Assembly: GCA_016756695.1 (NCBI GenBank)
Contig: CP066701.1
Location: 2,384,001 to 2,448,000 of the forward strand
Length of the DNA stretch: 64,000 nt
Origin: Heyndrickxia sporothermodurans
Lineage (GTDB): Bacteria; Bacillota; Bacilli; Bacillales; Bacillaceae_C
Direction: 5' to 3'
Shown here in pieces: positions 1-9,424 of the stretch. Under the pieces are notes generated by a model. It saw only the letters and a program-made list of their open reading frames with translations, searched no databases and was not told where the DNA came from. The stretch's first letter is position 1. The number at the start of each line of letters is the position of its first letter. Made by a program: the position numbers and the translations under genes.

Positions 1-70
1 ATGAAGTAAAGGATTAGATATTAATGCACATTCAAAAATTGATATAATGTAGGAAAAGGCTGGTGGGAGA

Positions 71-277
71 ATGAAGGCTGATGAAAAGATGATTAAAGAG
101 ATAGAAGAATTTGATGATGCCTTTCCTGACGGGGTTTTTGCCATTCCACGCAATCCGAAAGAGCCAAGAGTAAAAGTGAGAGCATTGTTTGCCCATTGTG
201 ATAAACTGGGAATTGAACCCAAAGACCTAAGTGAAAAAGAAATGAAGGAATTCCTTGAGTACCAAAAAAGAGAGTAG
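71..277 (+). CDS. Small acidic/basic hypothetical protein, 68 aa
   Basis: I do not recognise this gene. It encodes a charged, soluble 68-residue protein with no membrane segment or cysteine pair; the second half (KELGIEPKDL-like stretch, then a Glu/Lys-rich end) looks helical. A GGTGGGAG ribosome site sits just before the ATG, and a TATAAT-like hexamer lies at 43-48, so it may be transcribed on its own. The opposite-strand ORF over the same bases has no ribosome site and is taken as a shadow. No functional clue comes from the neighbours. Moderately sure that it is a real gene. Confidence 0.55.
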   Translation: MKADEKMIKEIEEFDDAFPDGVFAIPRNPKEPRVKVRALFAHCDKLGIEPKDLSEKEMKEFLEYQKRE

Positions 278-310
278 GAGAAGTTTTTCCACTCTCTTTA
301 TACATATGAT

Positions 311-934
311 TTACCAAAAGTCATTTGGTTCAACGACTTCAGTAAAATAAGGACTCTCTCCAGTAAATAAGTCAACTTTCCATTTTTGCTCCCATGTTTC
401 TTTTCCAGGCGTAAATAAGGCTTTAAGTTTCATTTCTTTTCGTAAGTCCTGCTTGAACGCTACAAATTCATAAAATAAGGCTTTATTAGCTTCCTGATAA
501 GCTAATTTACGTTCCTTTTGAAATGCTAAGGGTACTTCATTCAGATTTACCCATTTAAAGTTAAATTGTTCGATTATTGCTTCATTAGGAAACTGTTTAA
601 AATCATCAGCAGTAATAAACTTTTCATCAAAATAAATCGGACTTAAGAATTCTTGTCCATCTATATCTTCTAAAAGAAAATAGGCTTCTACAATCTTTTT
701 TATATCAAAATACCGCAAGAAATTCACTTTTAATTGAGGTAGCGGATAGGTGAAATCTGAATACTCTTTGAACTCATATCGGTCAATTCTTCCTTTTTCT
801 ATTATGTACTGGCTTTTACTATCCCGTATATACCTTCGTTCCTGTCCATCCATTGCTATTCTTACTTCAGTTGGGATAGAATTTTTGAATTCATAGTGTT
901 TTACAAACGCTTCTACAGAATTAAATGGCTTCAT
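311..934 (-). CDS. Hypothetical protein, about 207 aa
   Basis: Unknown soluble protein rich in Phe, Tyr, Glu and Lys, with no signal peptide, membrane segment or motif I recognise. The reading frame is open from 1015, but the ATG at 934 is preserved behind a GAGGT ribosome site at good spacing, whereas the upstream ATG has none, so I choose the shorter 207-residue form. It converges with the small gene at 71-277 and is followed upstream by IS110 remnants, so it lies in accessory DNA. Function cannot be inferred from the sequence. Confidence 0.6.
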   Translation of the reverse strand: MKPFNSVEAFVKHYEFKNSIPTEVRIAMDGQERRYIRDSKSQYIIEKGRIDRYEFKEYSDFTYPLPQLKVNFLRYFDIKKIVEAYFLLEDIDGQEFLSPIYFDEKFITADDFKQFPNEAIIEQFNFKWVNLNEVPLAFQKERKLAYQEANKALFYEFVAFKQDLRKEMKLKALFTPGKETWEQKWKVDLFTGESPYFTEVVEPNDFW

Positions 935-1239
935 TTCATCAACCTCATTATTATCAGGAATATAGGATAGGGTTATGGGAAGGAATATCAGTTTTAATTT
1001 CTGATAATCATTCATTTTCTACATTCTATCATATCTTCTCATTTCCCCGTCTCCACCCTTGTATTAAACTTGCTTAACTCCTTCTCTGCCAAGGAATAAT
1101 CTCAAACATTGAATCTATGATATATAAAATCCTAAATACAAATCAGGGTTTCATTACGAAAATTTTCAATAGGAGCATTCCTGTTAGAAGGATTTTCGGG
1201 GACTTGAACAAAAAGAGCCCTCTTGGTATGATGCGGGGT

Positions 1240-1257
1240 GTCAAATCGTCGATGAAT
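1240..1257 (+). repeat. Left copy of an imperfect 18-bp direct repeat flanking the IS110 relic
   Basis: GTCAAATCGTCGATGAAT here matches GTCAAACCGTTGATGTAT at 2910-2927 in 15 of 18 positions and in the same orientation. The two copies lie just outside the transposase frame and its 3' non-coding region. Each is next to a GGGTGTCAA or TTGACACCC sequence. They could mark the element ends or a duplicated target. Confidence 0.5.
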
Positions 1258-1292
1258 TGACCCCTAATTTGTTAACCAAGGAGGACTCCATA

Positions 1293-2553
1293 ATGGATTT
1301 TAAACAAAATCAGAAAATTAATCAAGTCACCGAAAAAACACTCGTTGTAGGGATCGATATCGCAAAGCGGACACATTACGCTTGCTTTGTAGACGATCGT
1401 GGCCGGGTGCTCCAAAAGTCTTTCTCAGTTTATCAATCTAATAACGGCTTTGAGTATTTATATCAACGTATTTTGACTGAAATGAAAGAAAGCGAAAAGA
1501 CAGAAGTCATTGTCGGGATTGAACCTACTGGCCATTACTGGCTAAATTTAGCCTATTTCCTTGAAGAACGAGGCATTTCCTTAGTCATGACGAATCCGAT
1601 GCATGTCAAACGGTCAAAAGAGTTGGATGACAATCTGCCAACCAAACATGACCGTAAAGATGCACTGGTAATCGCTCGTCTTTAAGGATGGACGCTTTAG
1701 TTATCCGCGAATCCTCAAAGGGATGGAAGCTGAACTTCGTGCTGGTTCTACATTCCGTAGTAAATTGACTGAGGAGCTAGGAGCCGTCAAAAACATGATA
1801 ATTCGCTGGTTAGATCGCTATTTTCCAGAGTTCGTTCAAGTATTTCCGTCATTCGGAAAAATGGCTATACTGCACTTGAATGCACTCCATTTCCAAGTGA
1901 TCTTCACCAGAAACACCCGGATGAAGTGTTATCCCTTTATCGAAAGGTCGAGGGACTAAAATCCCCCAAAGACCAAAAGCAGTGCGCCTTATTATCGAAG
2001 TCGACTAGCTCTATCGGAGTAACGGAAGGATGTGAGATACCGTATTGAAATAGCCACACTTGTCCGCCGTTACCACCAGCTAGAAAAAGATATTGAGGGT
2101 ATTACGGAGCGCTTAGTTGAGCTTGTAAAAATGTCAGTAGAATACGAATGGCTGTCAACGGTACCAGGGCTTGGAGATACGACAATCGTTGACCTATTAG
2201 CTGAAATCGGAAGTTTTTCACACTACGAAGATCCACGCCAACTAATCAAACTCGCGGGATTAACGTTACGTGAAAATTCCTCTGGTATGCACAAAGGGCA
2301 AAAACGAATCTCTAAACGGGGTAGAAGAAAGCTACGCGCTCTCCTGTTCCGAGTCATGATGCCGATGATCCGCCACAATGAAGCTTTTAGAAAGCTACAT
2401 GAGTATTACACGAACCGTCAGGTTAATCCTTTACGCAAGAAACAATCCATCGTGGTTCTATGCGGTAAACTGTTAAAAGTATTACATGGAATTAGCACTA
2501 AGCACAAAGCGTTTGACGCACAGCGAATGATGAGGATATTCCAAGTCTCTTAG
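1293..2553 (+). pseudogene. IS110-family transposase, frameshifted
   Basis: The N-terminal part (1293-1682) is a DEDD/RuvC-like IS110 transposase domain, with VVGIDIAKRTHYA and later IEPTGHYW and PTKHDRKDALVIARL. The C-terminal part (about 2032-2553) is the Transposase_20 domain, with STVPGLGDTTIVDLLAEIG, AGLTLRENSSG and GRRKLR. The frame is broken near 1683, near 1868 and near 2030, so no full protein can be made. The start at 1293 follows an AAGGAGG ribosome site; the upstream in-frame codons are not needed. IS110 enzymes lack conventional DDE chemistry and use a structured non-coding RNA; the long non-coding stretch downstream is relevant to that. Clearly decayed. Confidence 0.9.
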
Positions 2554-2880
2554 AGGCAGCTTAAATCCCTACAGCCCCTTAACTAGACCTAGACAACAGG
2601 ATGACACGGAGAAGCTGGCATTATTTTCACCATTCGACCTAGAGTCCCTATAGGAGCTTCGCTAGCCTCTGCCTTATGACTAGACCGAACGAAGGAATGT
2701 AGGCACATAGATGCCCAGAGACATGGGAGGGTACGTCATCATAAGCTACGCAGAGATCCATTGTGCATCGTATAATTCCCTATCACTACTTTCCATCATT
2801 ATCCAGTAGTGACCGCGTAGCGTACCTATTTATTGGAATAGTTTCACATATTATGAAAATAAAGTTAGGGTCCGTGTCGA
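2554..2880 (+). other. Non-coding 3' region of the IS110 relic, candidate bridge RNA segment
   Basis: About 330 bases follow the transposase stop without a gene. The stretch is richer in G+C than its surroundings and contains several short complementary segments, for example TAGCCTCTG with nearby CAGAG, and repeated CTAGACC/CTAGACCG motifs. In the IS1111 branch of the IS110 family the guide (bridge) RNA is encoded on this side of the transposase gene. Whether this relic belongs to that branch, and whether the RNA is intact, cannot be decided by eye. Confidence 0.35.
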
Positions 2881-2909
2881 AAAATATTTTTTTGACACCC
2901 TACCAACGG

Positions 2910-2927
2910 GTCAAACCGTTGATGTAT
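2910..2927 (+). repeat. Right copy of the direct repeat flanking the IS110 relic
   Basis: Partner of the repeat at 1240-1257 (15 of 18 identical). Upstream of it lies TTGACACCC, then GGGTCAA, a short inverted pair resembling the GGGTGTCAA...TTGACCCC pair at the left side. Confidence 0.5.
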
Positions 2928-2998
2928 CAACATTTATAGAGGGAGGTTCTAATCTATTAAAAGGATTAGACAGATTGAACAGGAGGAGAAGAAAAAAT

Positions 2999-3451
2999 AT
3001 GAGTAAAAATGGCGATGACCGAACAGTAAGTAATAACTTTGGTTCTACTCTGAAGTATTGGCGTGAGAAACGTGGTATGAGTTTACAGGAACTTTTTGAG
3101 AAGACGGGAGTATCAAATGGCTACATTTCTCGTTTAGAAAGAGGGGAACGTAAAGCTCCCAGCGTTCCTATTTCCGCTAAACTCGCAGATGCCCTTGGAA
3201 TTCCACTTTCGTTGTTATTAGATGTTTCAACGTCTGAAACTCCAATTGATGAAGCTCCGTTAGTTGCAGAGTTAATATTGTATCATGATTGTAAAAAGGA
3301 TACTGACAATCTGTTGAATAAAGAGGAGAAGGAATCTTTTATCCAAATCATTGAGTTTATTCTTGAAATGAGTTGGGGTGAAGATAATCGAATTAAACAG
3401 TTATTCGACCTTTCAGAACTGATTGATGACTTTAAAGAGGTAAGTAAATAG
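2999..3451 (+). CDS. XRE-family transcriptional regulator, 150 aa
   Basis: A Cro/CI-type helix-turn-helix occupies about residues 15-70, with LKYWREKRGMSLQELFEKTG, VSNGYISRLERGERKAPS and a LADALGIPLSLLL tail. The remaining 80 residues are acidic and have no recognised domain. I place the start at the ATG after GGAGGAG (2999); the frame is open eight codons further upstream from a TTG that lies within the ribosome-site stretch. The next gene, probably a nuclease-fold protein, follows after about 50 bases with its own AGGAGG site, so the two probably form an operon in which this protein sets expression. A DNA-binding repressor role is inferred from the domain only. Confidence 0.85.
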   Translation: MSKNGDDRTVSNNFGSTLKYWREKRGMSLQELFEKTGVSNGYISRLERGERKAPSVPISAKLADALGIPLSLLLDVSTSETPIDEAPLVAELILYHDCKKDTDNLLNKEEKESFIQIIEFILEMSWGEDNRIKQLFDLSELIDDFKEVSK

Positions 3452-3501
3452 ATTCGGGAATAGGGGACTCTTTTGGGGTCTTTTATTAGGAGGAAAAGGT
3501 A

Positions 3502-4485
3502 ATGAGCTTTAATGGGAGCGAAAAAGAATTTTTATTAACGCTTTTTTTAGGTTATCGAAAACAAACTCTTGAAAAAGAACTTGGTCTAAAGCTGGAAGAT
3601 GTACAGTTTGAGAAACATTATCCAGGTATGAAAATTGATTTATATGCAAGGGATTATAAATTAGGTACGGAGGTATTTGTAGAAAATTTATTGCTTAAGA
3701 GCAATAAGACGCATCAGAAAAAGATATTAAAAATCATTGATATGATTAGTAGTGGGGTTATCGTTTATATTGCTTCTGCTTTTCATGATAAACATGTAAA
3801 AGAGTTGCAAGATGCTGTCAAGAAGTCTGGTAAACCGATTACCCTTTACTTTGCAGAGTTAAATCCCAATATATTTGAACCTCTACAAAGATTGAATCAT
3901 ATACACAAGTTAAAAGCCTACGAAAATCTAAACTTGTTAAATATCGGGAATCCAATTCGATTTTTAGGGAAGGAGAGTATTATTCAGCCAATTGTTGCTA
4001 CAAGGTTGGAACAGGAAGAAACTATTAATGATTTAGAATTAAAGAGGAAAAAAGAGAATGAATATCTTTTGAAGACCTTAAGAAGTCGAATATCATGCTT
4101 TCTGCCTTTCCATCGTGAAAAGGCTCACTTGAGGAAATTACGTGTCATTAGTTTTGGAGCAGGTCGCAGTGATTGCAATTACTATGTATCGTTAAATGAC
4201 AGAAGAAATATGGCTTTTGTCGAATTGCGGTTCAGCGATAAAAATAGCAACATATACAATTCCATTAAAGAAAAAGAATCGGCTGTCCAAGAGAGGTTCA
4301 ATGGTGAAGTTCATTTTAAGGATAATTGTATATCTGTAAAGTTTAAGACACTGAAAGATGTTAAGGAGACCGTAGAAAAATTGGTGGATGTATTTGAGAA
4401 AATGATTATTGCTTTCTCAAACTACACTTATTATTTCTATCAGGACAATCAAGAAATGTGGCAGTATCACGAAAAAGGGATATAA
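3502..4485 (+). CDS. Probable PD-(D/E)XK-fold, DUF4268-like protein
   Basis: The 327-residue protein has an N-terminal part resembling the nuclease-like half of DUF4268 proteins: an Asp in GMKIDLYARD (about residue 46), then EVFVENLLLKSNKTHQKKILK, where relatives have a VIENQLEKTDHDHL-type stretch, then VIVYIASAFHDKHVKEL. The C-terminal part (NYYVSLNDRRNMAFVELRF...IYNSIKEKESAVQERF) fits the DUF4268 half. The pattern is seen; the assignment is from memory of the family and the active site is not intact-looking in every position. It follows an XRE regulator and stands between mobile elements, a typical setting for defence or anti-mobile-element cargo. A role in cutting DNA is inference. Confidence 0.5.
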   Translation: MSFNGSEKEFLLTLFLGYRKQTLEKELGLKLEDVQFEKHYPGMKIDLYARDYKLGTEVFVENLLLKSNKTHQKKILKIIDMISSGVIVYIASAFHDKHVKELQDAVKKSGKPITLYFAELNPNIFEPLQRLNHIHKLKAYENLNLLNIGNPIRFLGKESIIQPIVATRLEQEETINDLELKRKKENEYLLKTLRSRISCFLPFHREKAHLRKLRVISFGAGRSDCNYYVSLNDRRNMAFVELRFSDKNSNIYNSIKEKESAVQERFNGEVHFKDNCISVKFKTLKDVKETVEKLVDVFEKMIIAFSNYTYYFYQDNQEMWQYHEKGI

Positions 4486-4497
4486 AAGGAATTTATT

Positions 4498-4528
4498 AAG
4501 GCATTGGGTTATCCAGTGCCTTTTTATA
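4498..4528 (+). terminator. Rho-independent terminator after the DUF4268-like gene
   Basis: AAGGCATTGG and CCAGTGCCTT form a stem with one mismatch around a five-base loop, followed by TTTTTAT. It ends the XRE/nuclease operon. Confidence 0.75.
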
Positions 4529-4696
4529 TGTCATTATATCGTTTAATGAATTCCCTGGTATTCAACTTAATGCGGTCTTGTATTCGGCAATCAAAAAATG
4601 CCGTTTATGGTGAGTTTAACATTCTGTTATTTCAGTAACCTGAGCCTTTAGCTCAAGAAGCGACTGCCTTTGTTAAGAAATCGACCTATAGTTTAT

Positions 4697-5203
4697 TTAT
4701 TGTTTGGTAAATTCCTTTTCAGGTAGTCCCAATATGTCCGTATTTTTAGGTATGTAACCAAATAGACGTAGCATTGCCACAATTTGTCCTTTATGATGAA
4801 ATTCATGTGTAATAGAATGGGTTAGTAATTGGTGTGGTGTTTTTCTAACAGTTCCACTGCCAACTTTCCAAGAAAGTTCTTTTTCGATAATATCATCAAA
4901 TGTATCAGTGAATCGTTCAAATACAGTATTTACATATTTGTCCGCTTGTTGAAAATAACGTTGAATATCATCTATCTGCATCTTATCGATTGCTTCCTTT
5001 GTTAATAGTGGTGATGTTGTTTCTGAAAGTGCAAAAGAACCAAGCCAAGCATGATAACAACCTGCCACATGAACTAATGAATCTCTTATACTCTGAAAAC
5101 CAAATCCACTCTCTTTTGTAAAATCATTTTCTTTTATTTCTTTACACTGGTCTAATAAAATCTGTCTTGTTTGTTTTACCCACTCATATTCGTATTTTTC
5201 CAT
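4697..5203 (-). CDS. DinB-family protein
   Basis: A 168-residue four-helix DinB/YfiT-like protein. The family binds a metal with three histidines; candidates here are the His in SLVHVAGCYHAW (about residue 45) and the pair in THEFHHKGQI (about 133-137). Members include thiol transferases and many of unknown role. Length is normal for the family and the ATG is preceded by an AGGGTAGG-like site. The gene points away from the IS1182/IS66 block and is not in an operon. The exact reaction cannot be told. Confidence 0.85.
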   Translation of the reverse strand: MEKYEYEWVKQTRQILLDQCKEIKENDFTKESGFGFQSIRDSLVHVAGCYHAWLGSFALSETTSPLLTKEAIDKMQIDDIQRYFQQADKYVNTVFERFTDTFDDIIEKELSWKVGSGTVRKTPHQLLTHSITHEFHHKGQIVAMLRLFGYIPKNTDILGLPEKEFTKQ

Positions 5204-5376
5204 AATATAACCTACCCTCTTAAAAATATTAAATAACAGAATATTCCTCTAATTATACACAAATGAACACCATAATTAATACTTTATTGAATGAATTTCA
5301 TAATTCTTAGCCCTTGTGTATCAAGGGGTTTAAGAGATAAAAAAAGAAGTACCTCCCCAAATCTTGTATAATGGTA

Positions 5377-5384
5377 GTTGACCA
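5377..5384 (+). repeat. 8-bp target duplication, left copy (GTTGACCA)
   Basis: GTTGACCA directly precedes the left end of the IS66 element and is repeated exactly at 7798-7805 after the right end. Eight bases is the usual duplication length for IS66. Confidence 0.9.
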
Positions 5385-5467
5385 GTAAGCCCCCATTCAA
5401 ACAACGCATATAAATGATCAGCACCCCTTAGTACAATAATCGTATCAATTAAGGAGGTGCTTTTCCT

Positions 5468-5659
5468 ATGTCACAACAAAAACTAACAATCGTCCCCGTT
5501 TCAATACAACCAGAAAAAAATATTATAACATCCACAACTTCGAAAGATCCTTCAAATAGCTTTTGCACAATCAAAATTGAAGCTGCTGAAATTTCCTTCT
5601 TCAACGGCGTAGATGAGCACATCATCCAAACGGTCATGAGGGAGTTGAAAAATCTATGA
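5468..5659 (+). CDS. tnpA: IS66 accessory protein TnpA-like, 63 aa
   Basis: The C-terminal half (FCTIKIEAAEISFFNGVDEHIIQTVMRELKN) matches the conserved end of IS66 TnpA proteins, which in other members is preceded by a DNA-binding helix-turn-helix. That helix is missing here, so the gene is a short form or truncated; the ATG has a strong AGGAGG site, favouring a genuine short version. The stop codon overlaps the tnpB start (ATGA), the usual coupling in IS66. Confidence 0.65.
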   Translation: MSQQKLTIVPVSIQPEKNIITSTTSKDPSNSFCTIKIEAAEISFFNGVDEHIIQTVMRELKNL

Positions 5660-6061
5660 AACATGATTATACCAGTGTAAAAACATTTATATTATTTGCG
5701 GTAAAACAGATATGAGGAAGGGAATTGATGGATTAGCAACGCTAATTCAAGATTCTTTCGAACTTGATCCATATGGAGATTCTATTTTCCTTTTCTCTGG
5801 TTGGAGTAAAGACCGTTATAAATGTTTATATTTTGATGGCGATGGTTTCGCCATGCTTTATAAGCGACTAGATGGAGGAAAACTTCAATACCAAAAGATG
5901 AAAATGAAGTACGTAAACTTTCGCAACAGGAGGTTCGCTGGTTGTTAGAAGGGTTGTCCATTCAGCAACCAAAAGTACCATCAAAAATCACAAAAAGGAG
6001 TATTCTAAACAAGCTAGAAATGTTGGTTTATAGCCATTTTCAACTTCGCTTTCTACGTTAA
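5656..6061 (+). pseudogene. tnpB: IS66 TnpB (Orf2), two frameshifts
   Basis: The start overlaps the tnpA stop and reads MKHDYTSVK; one base is missing in the A run near 5680, after which the frame reads NIYIICGKTDMRKGIDGLATLIQ, the TnpB signature. A second base is missing near 5892, and the correct frame resumes as DENEVRKLSQQEVRWLLEGLSIQQP and runs to the stop at 6059-6061. With both repaired the product has about 135 residues, near the usual TnpB size. TnpB helps IS66 transposition in an undefined way. As sequenced it is broken. Confidence 0.85.
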
Positions 6062-6110
6062 AAATGTTATAATATAACTAACTTATGGTGAACGAAAAGT
6101 GGTGAAATAA

Positions 6111-7702
6111 ATGGTTAATACTTCTTCCAATAACAAGAATCCATATGGGAAATTAATTCGACTTCTCGAAGAACAATTGGCTCATTCAAATCAACAAAAC
6201 AAAGACTTATCGAAAAAGCTAGATCAATCAACTAAACAGATTGAAGCGCTAACTGAACAAATTCGCCATTTAACAAAACTTTTATATGGATCGAAATCCG
6301 AAAAATCGAAATACAACGTACCAGATGGGCAAGGCTCATTATTTGATGATGACCCGGCTTTTAGCGAACCTGAGCACACAGAAGAACAAAGCCAACAGAC
6401 AATCTCTTATACTGTTGTACGAAAAGTTAAATCAAAAAACGAAATGATTCCTTGCATGATGGTATTGAAGTAGAAGCTATTCACCATCATCCGAAAAATA
6501 CAATCTGTGACTGTTGCCAAGGGCAAATGATTGAAATTGGTAGTACACTTGTACGTGAAGAAGCAAAATTTATTCCTGCAAAAATGATGAAAGTACAGCA
6601 CATTGAACATGCGTATGAATGTAAAGACTGCAAAGTTGATTCATCACAGCCAGCACAAATCAAACGCGGGAAAGCACCACAACCAGCGATTCAGCGTAGC
6701 ATCGCAAGTCCTAGCGTACTTGCCAAAGTCATCTATGATAAATTTGCACAATATTTACCTCTTTACCGTCAGGTAAAGGAATGGAATCGCTATGGACTGA
6801 ATACCAATGATAAAAACCTATCGAATTGGGTTATCCGTGTAGCACATGATTGGCTGTTACCTGTATACGAACGAATGAAAGAGTTGATGATGGCAAAATC
6901 GGTTTTGCATGTCGATGAAACATACGGACAAATTATCAACCGATCCGATGGGAAATCTGGCCAAGCCAATGCGTATAATTGGGTGTTTCGAAGTGTGCCA
7001 AGCCAAGGGCCAACAATGACTCTCTTTCAAAGCGCATTATCTCGAGCTCGATCTGTCCTTGAAAGTTTTATTGAAGGCTTTTCTGGAACGATTGTGTGTG
7101 ATGGTTATTCTGCTTATGATAAGTTGGAAGGCGTTAATTTCGCAAATTGTTGGGCGCATGTTCGTCGTTATTGGCTGAAAGCTGATAGCAAAAATGGTAG
7201 AATCGGTGTGAAATATTGTGATGATTTATATCGACTAGAAAGGCAATTTAAACGTTTGTCTCCGAGTAAACGAAGAAAAAAACGTCAAAAGTACTCGAAG
7301 CCAATCGTGGAGGAATTCCTTCACTGGGTTGAAACATCACCATTTTACGGAAAAAATGCGTTAGCAAAAGCAGCTGAATACACATTAAACAGGGCAAATG
7401 GACTCAAATTATTCCTGAATGATGGGCGAATTGAAATGGATAATAATCCAGCCGAGAACGCCATCCGTCCCAACGTTATAGGAAGAAAAAATTGGCTCTT
7501 TAGTGTAAGTGAAGCTGGTGCAAAAGCGAATGCCATCTGTTTAAGTATTGCTGAAACTGCCAAAAGTAACGGCGTTGATTTCTATGAATATATAAAGAAA
7601 CTTTTTACGGATTTACCAAATCTCGGCGTCCAACAAAACCCTGAAATTTTAGATCAATACATGCCCTGGTCAAAAATGATTCAGGCAGAATGTAGCAAAT
7701 AA
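6111..7702 (+). pseudogene. tnpC: IS66 transposase (TnpC), one frameshift
   Basis: The first segment (6111 to about 6440) has the leucine-zipper start typical of IS66 transposases (LIRLLEEQLAHSNQQNKDLSKKL, then LYGSKSEKSKY). The second (6452-7702, different frame) has the zinc-binding CDCCQG...CKDCK region and the DDE catalytic domain, with HVDETYGQI, VCDGYSAYDKL and the final DNNPAENAIRPNVIGRKNW. One A is missing from the run at about 6434-6439 (TCA followed by six A). Repaired, the protein would be about 530 residues, a normal size. Confidence 0.9.
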
Positions 7703-7705
7703 ATG

Positions 7706-7750
7706 AAATAGCCGTAATTCGATTAAAAAAGTCAGAATTTACGGCTATTT
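7706..7750 (+). terminator. Hairpin behind the IS66 transposase
   Basis: AAATAGCCGTAATTC and GAATTTACGGCTATTT form a long stem with one bulge, just after the transposase stop and inside the element. It may stop transcription leaving the element. Confidence 0.5.
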
Positions 7751-7797
7751 ACGATGCGTACCGAAAGGTACACTTATTTTTTATAATTCGGGCTTAC

Positions 7798-7805
7798 GTT
7801 GACCA
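7798..7805 (+). repeat. 8-bp target duplication, right copy (GTTGACCA)
   Basis: Exact partner of 5377-5384; it immediately follows the inverted right end GGGCTTAC of the IS66 element. Confidence 0.9.
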
Positions 7806-7837
7806 CAAACCATAAAAAGACTGGAGGAGTACTTCTT

Positions 7838-9183
7838 ATGACTATTATACGACAACCTAGCCTATTTGGCATACAGGAATTATTTGACATGGAACCTACC
7901 CAAAAATATGAAGCCATTATTTCAGCGGTAGATTTGGATTCGATGTACCATCAAGTGGCGAAAAAATCACGGTTGGGTGCACCGGAAGAACTAAACTATG
8001 CAGCCATGATTATCTCCACCTTTGTAAGATACATAGAGCGCATCCCTACGATGAAGGATCTTATAAAACGTCTTCATGATGATCTAGCTTTTAAGTTAAA
8101 TTGTGGCTTTTTGGTTTCTGATCATGTGCCTTCAGAATCCTCCTATTCACGTCTCATAACGAAATTGGAGGAAAGCGATATCCTTGAGAAAGAACAAGAA
8201 AAAGTGGTCCTCCAGGCTATTGCAGAAGGTTTCATCACGGATGATACAGTGGTAGTGATGCAACCCATTTTGAAGCACGAGACCAAAATGACCAAAAGAA
8301 GAAAAGCCAAAATCTGAACCCAAAAACGTGGTCGGAAATCAAAAGATGAGCGTGACGGGTGGCTTAAAGAACAAGCTGAAACGGAAGCCAATTTACCTTT
8401 ATATGATAGAAAAATTGTGGTACAATTAGATGTTCCCTAGCCGAACTACGTGCCGAAGTTCCCAAGACCCTAAATGGGGCGTGAAAAAGAACTCAGAAGG
8501 ACAAAATGTTTTTGGTTTGGCTACAAAGGTCATTTAGCCGTTGGTACATCAAGCCAATACATTCTACAGGCTCTTTTTCATCTGGGAGTCTAAATGATGG
8601 TAAGGCAGCTATCCCTTTACTGAAAGGAATTCAGGAACGCCTTCACCTTCCATTACGTTATCAAACAATGGATGCGGGCTATGACTATGAACCCATATAC
8701 GAGCAGGTACATCGAATGGGACAACAATCCGTCATCGCGTATAATAAGCGAAATGAAGGGGAAATCATTGGCTATGATAAACACTTTGCCCCAACTTGTT
8801 TCAGAGAGCATTCTTATCGTTATGATAGTTTTGATCCTAAATATGAAACATTGAAATACACAAGACCAAAGGAATGCAGCGACTGTCCCTTAGCTAATGA
8901 AGGTATTTGCCAAAAGGTTTATAAAGTGAAAATCACTTCAGACCTTCGCAGATATACCGCACCAGCACGCGGGTCACAAGCATGGAAAAACATTTTCAAA
9001 CGTCGTACTGCCGTAGAACGGGTTAATGCCTATCTGAAAGAATTCTTTCAACTGAACAATGTTCGCTATCGTACTGGGAAACGTGCAAAAATTCATTTTG
9101 ACATGGTAACCCTTATTTATAATGCTTCAAAGTTAGCCGCAGACCGAATTAATGTACAATTAAATCAGCAACAAGTAGCATGA
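7838..9183 (+). pseudogene. IS1182-family transposase, multiply disrupted
   Basis: The start at 7838 follows an AGGAG site and opens MTIIRQPSLFGIQELFDM, with the DUF772-like N-terminal domain (APEELNYAAMIISTFVRYIERIPTMKDL...). The frame then stops at 8316-8318, reopens, and is shifted again around 8435-8510. The last 225 residues (8506-9183) hold the DDE transposase C-terminus: MDAGYDYEPIYEQVHRMG, YTRPKECSDCPLANEGIC and FKRRTAVERVNAYLKEFF. Full-length relatives are about 450 residues. The gene is dead, and its leader is split by the IS66 element. I could not find the outer ends of this element. Confidence 0.85.
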
Positions 9184-9322
9184 TTTCTGTTTTTAAAAAT
9201 ATATTTTAGAAATTCTGTAGGATTCTGTATTTTTAAAAAGAGCAATTATGAAATTGACTCAATTTTATGATATAATTTAAAAATGATTTTATAAAGTTTT
9301 TTGAAAAATGCTGCTACATATC

Positions 9323-9343
9323 ACTTAATTAACTTAATTAAGT
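9323..9343. promoter_or_regulatory. 21-bp AT-rich perfect palindrome
   Basis: ACTTAATTAA-C-TTAATTAAGT is a perfect inverted repeat in the otherwise empty 9184-9424 gap, about 80 bases before the next start codon. It could be an operator; there is no direct evidence for a binding protein. Confidence 0.3.
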
Positions 9344-9424
9344 AAAAAGGTAATGTAATAACTTCTATGAAAATATAAGAATAATTTAGTGGTATCTTAT
9401 CCGTTATTAAAAGTATGAGGTGAA

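Larger units (their letters stand above)
5385..7797 (+). mobile_element. IS66-family insertion sequence, 2413 bp
   Basis: The left end starts GTAAGCCCCCATT and the right end is the inverse of GTAAGCCCGAATT, so terminal inverted repeats are present. An identical 8-bp duplication (GTTGACCA) flanks it. Inside are the three IS66 genes in order: tnpA, tnpB and the large transposase. tnpB carries two single-base deletions and the transposase one, each in or beside an A-rich run, so the copy looks inactive. It has inserted between the promoter side and the start codon of an IS1182-family transposase gene: removing it rejoins the leader with the AGGAG site at about 7825. Confidence 0.9.
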
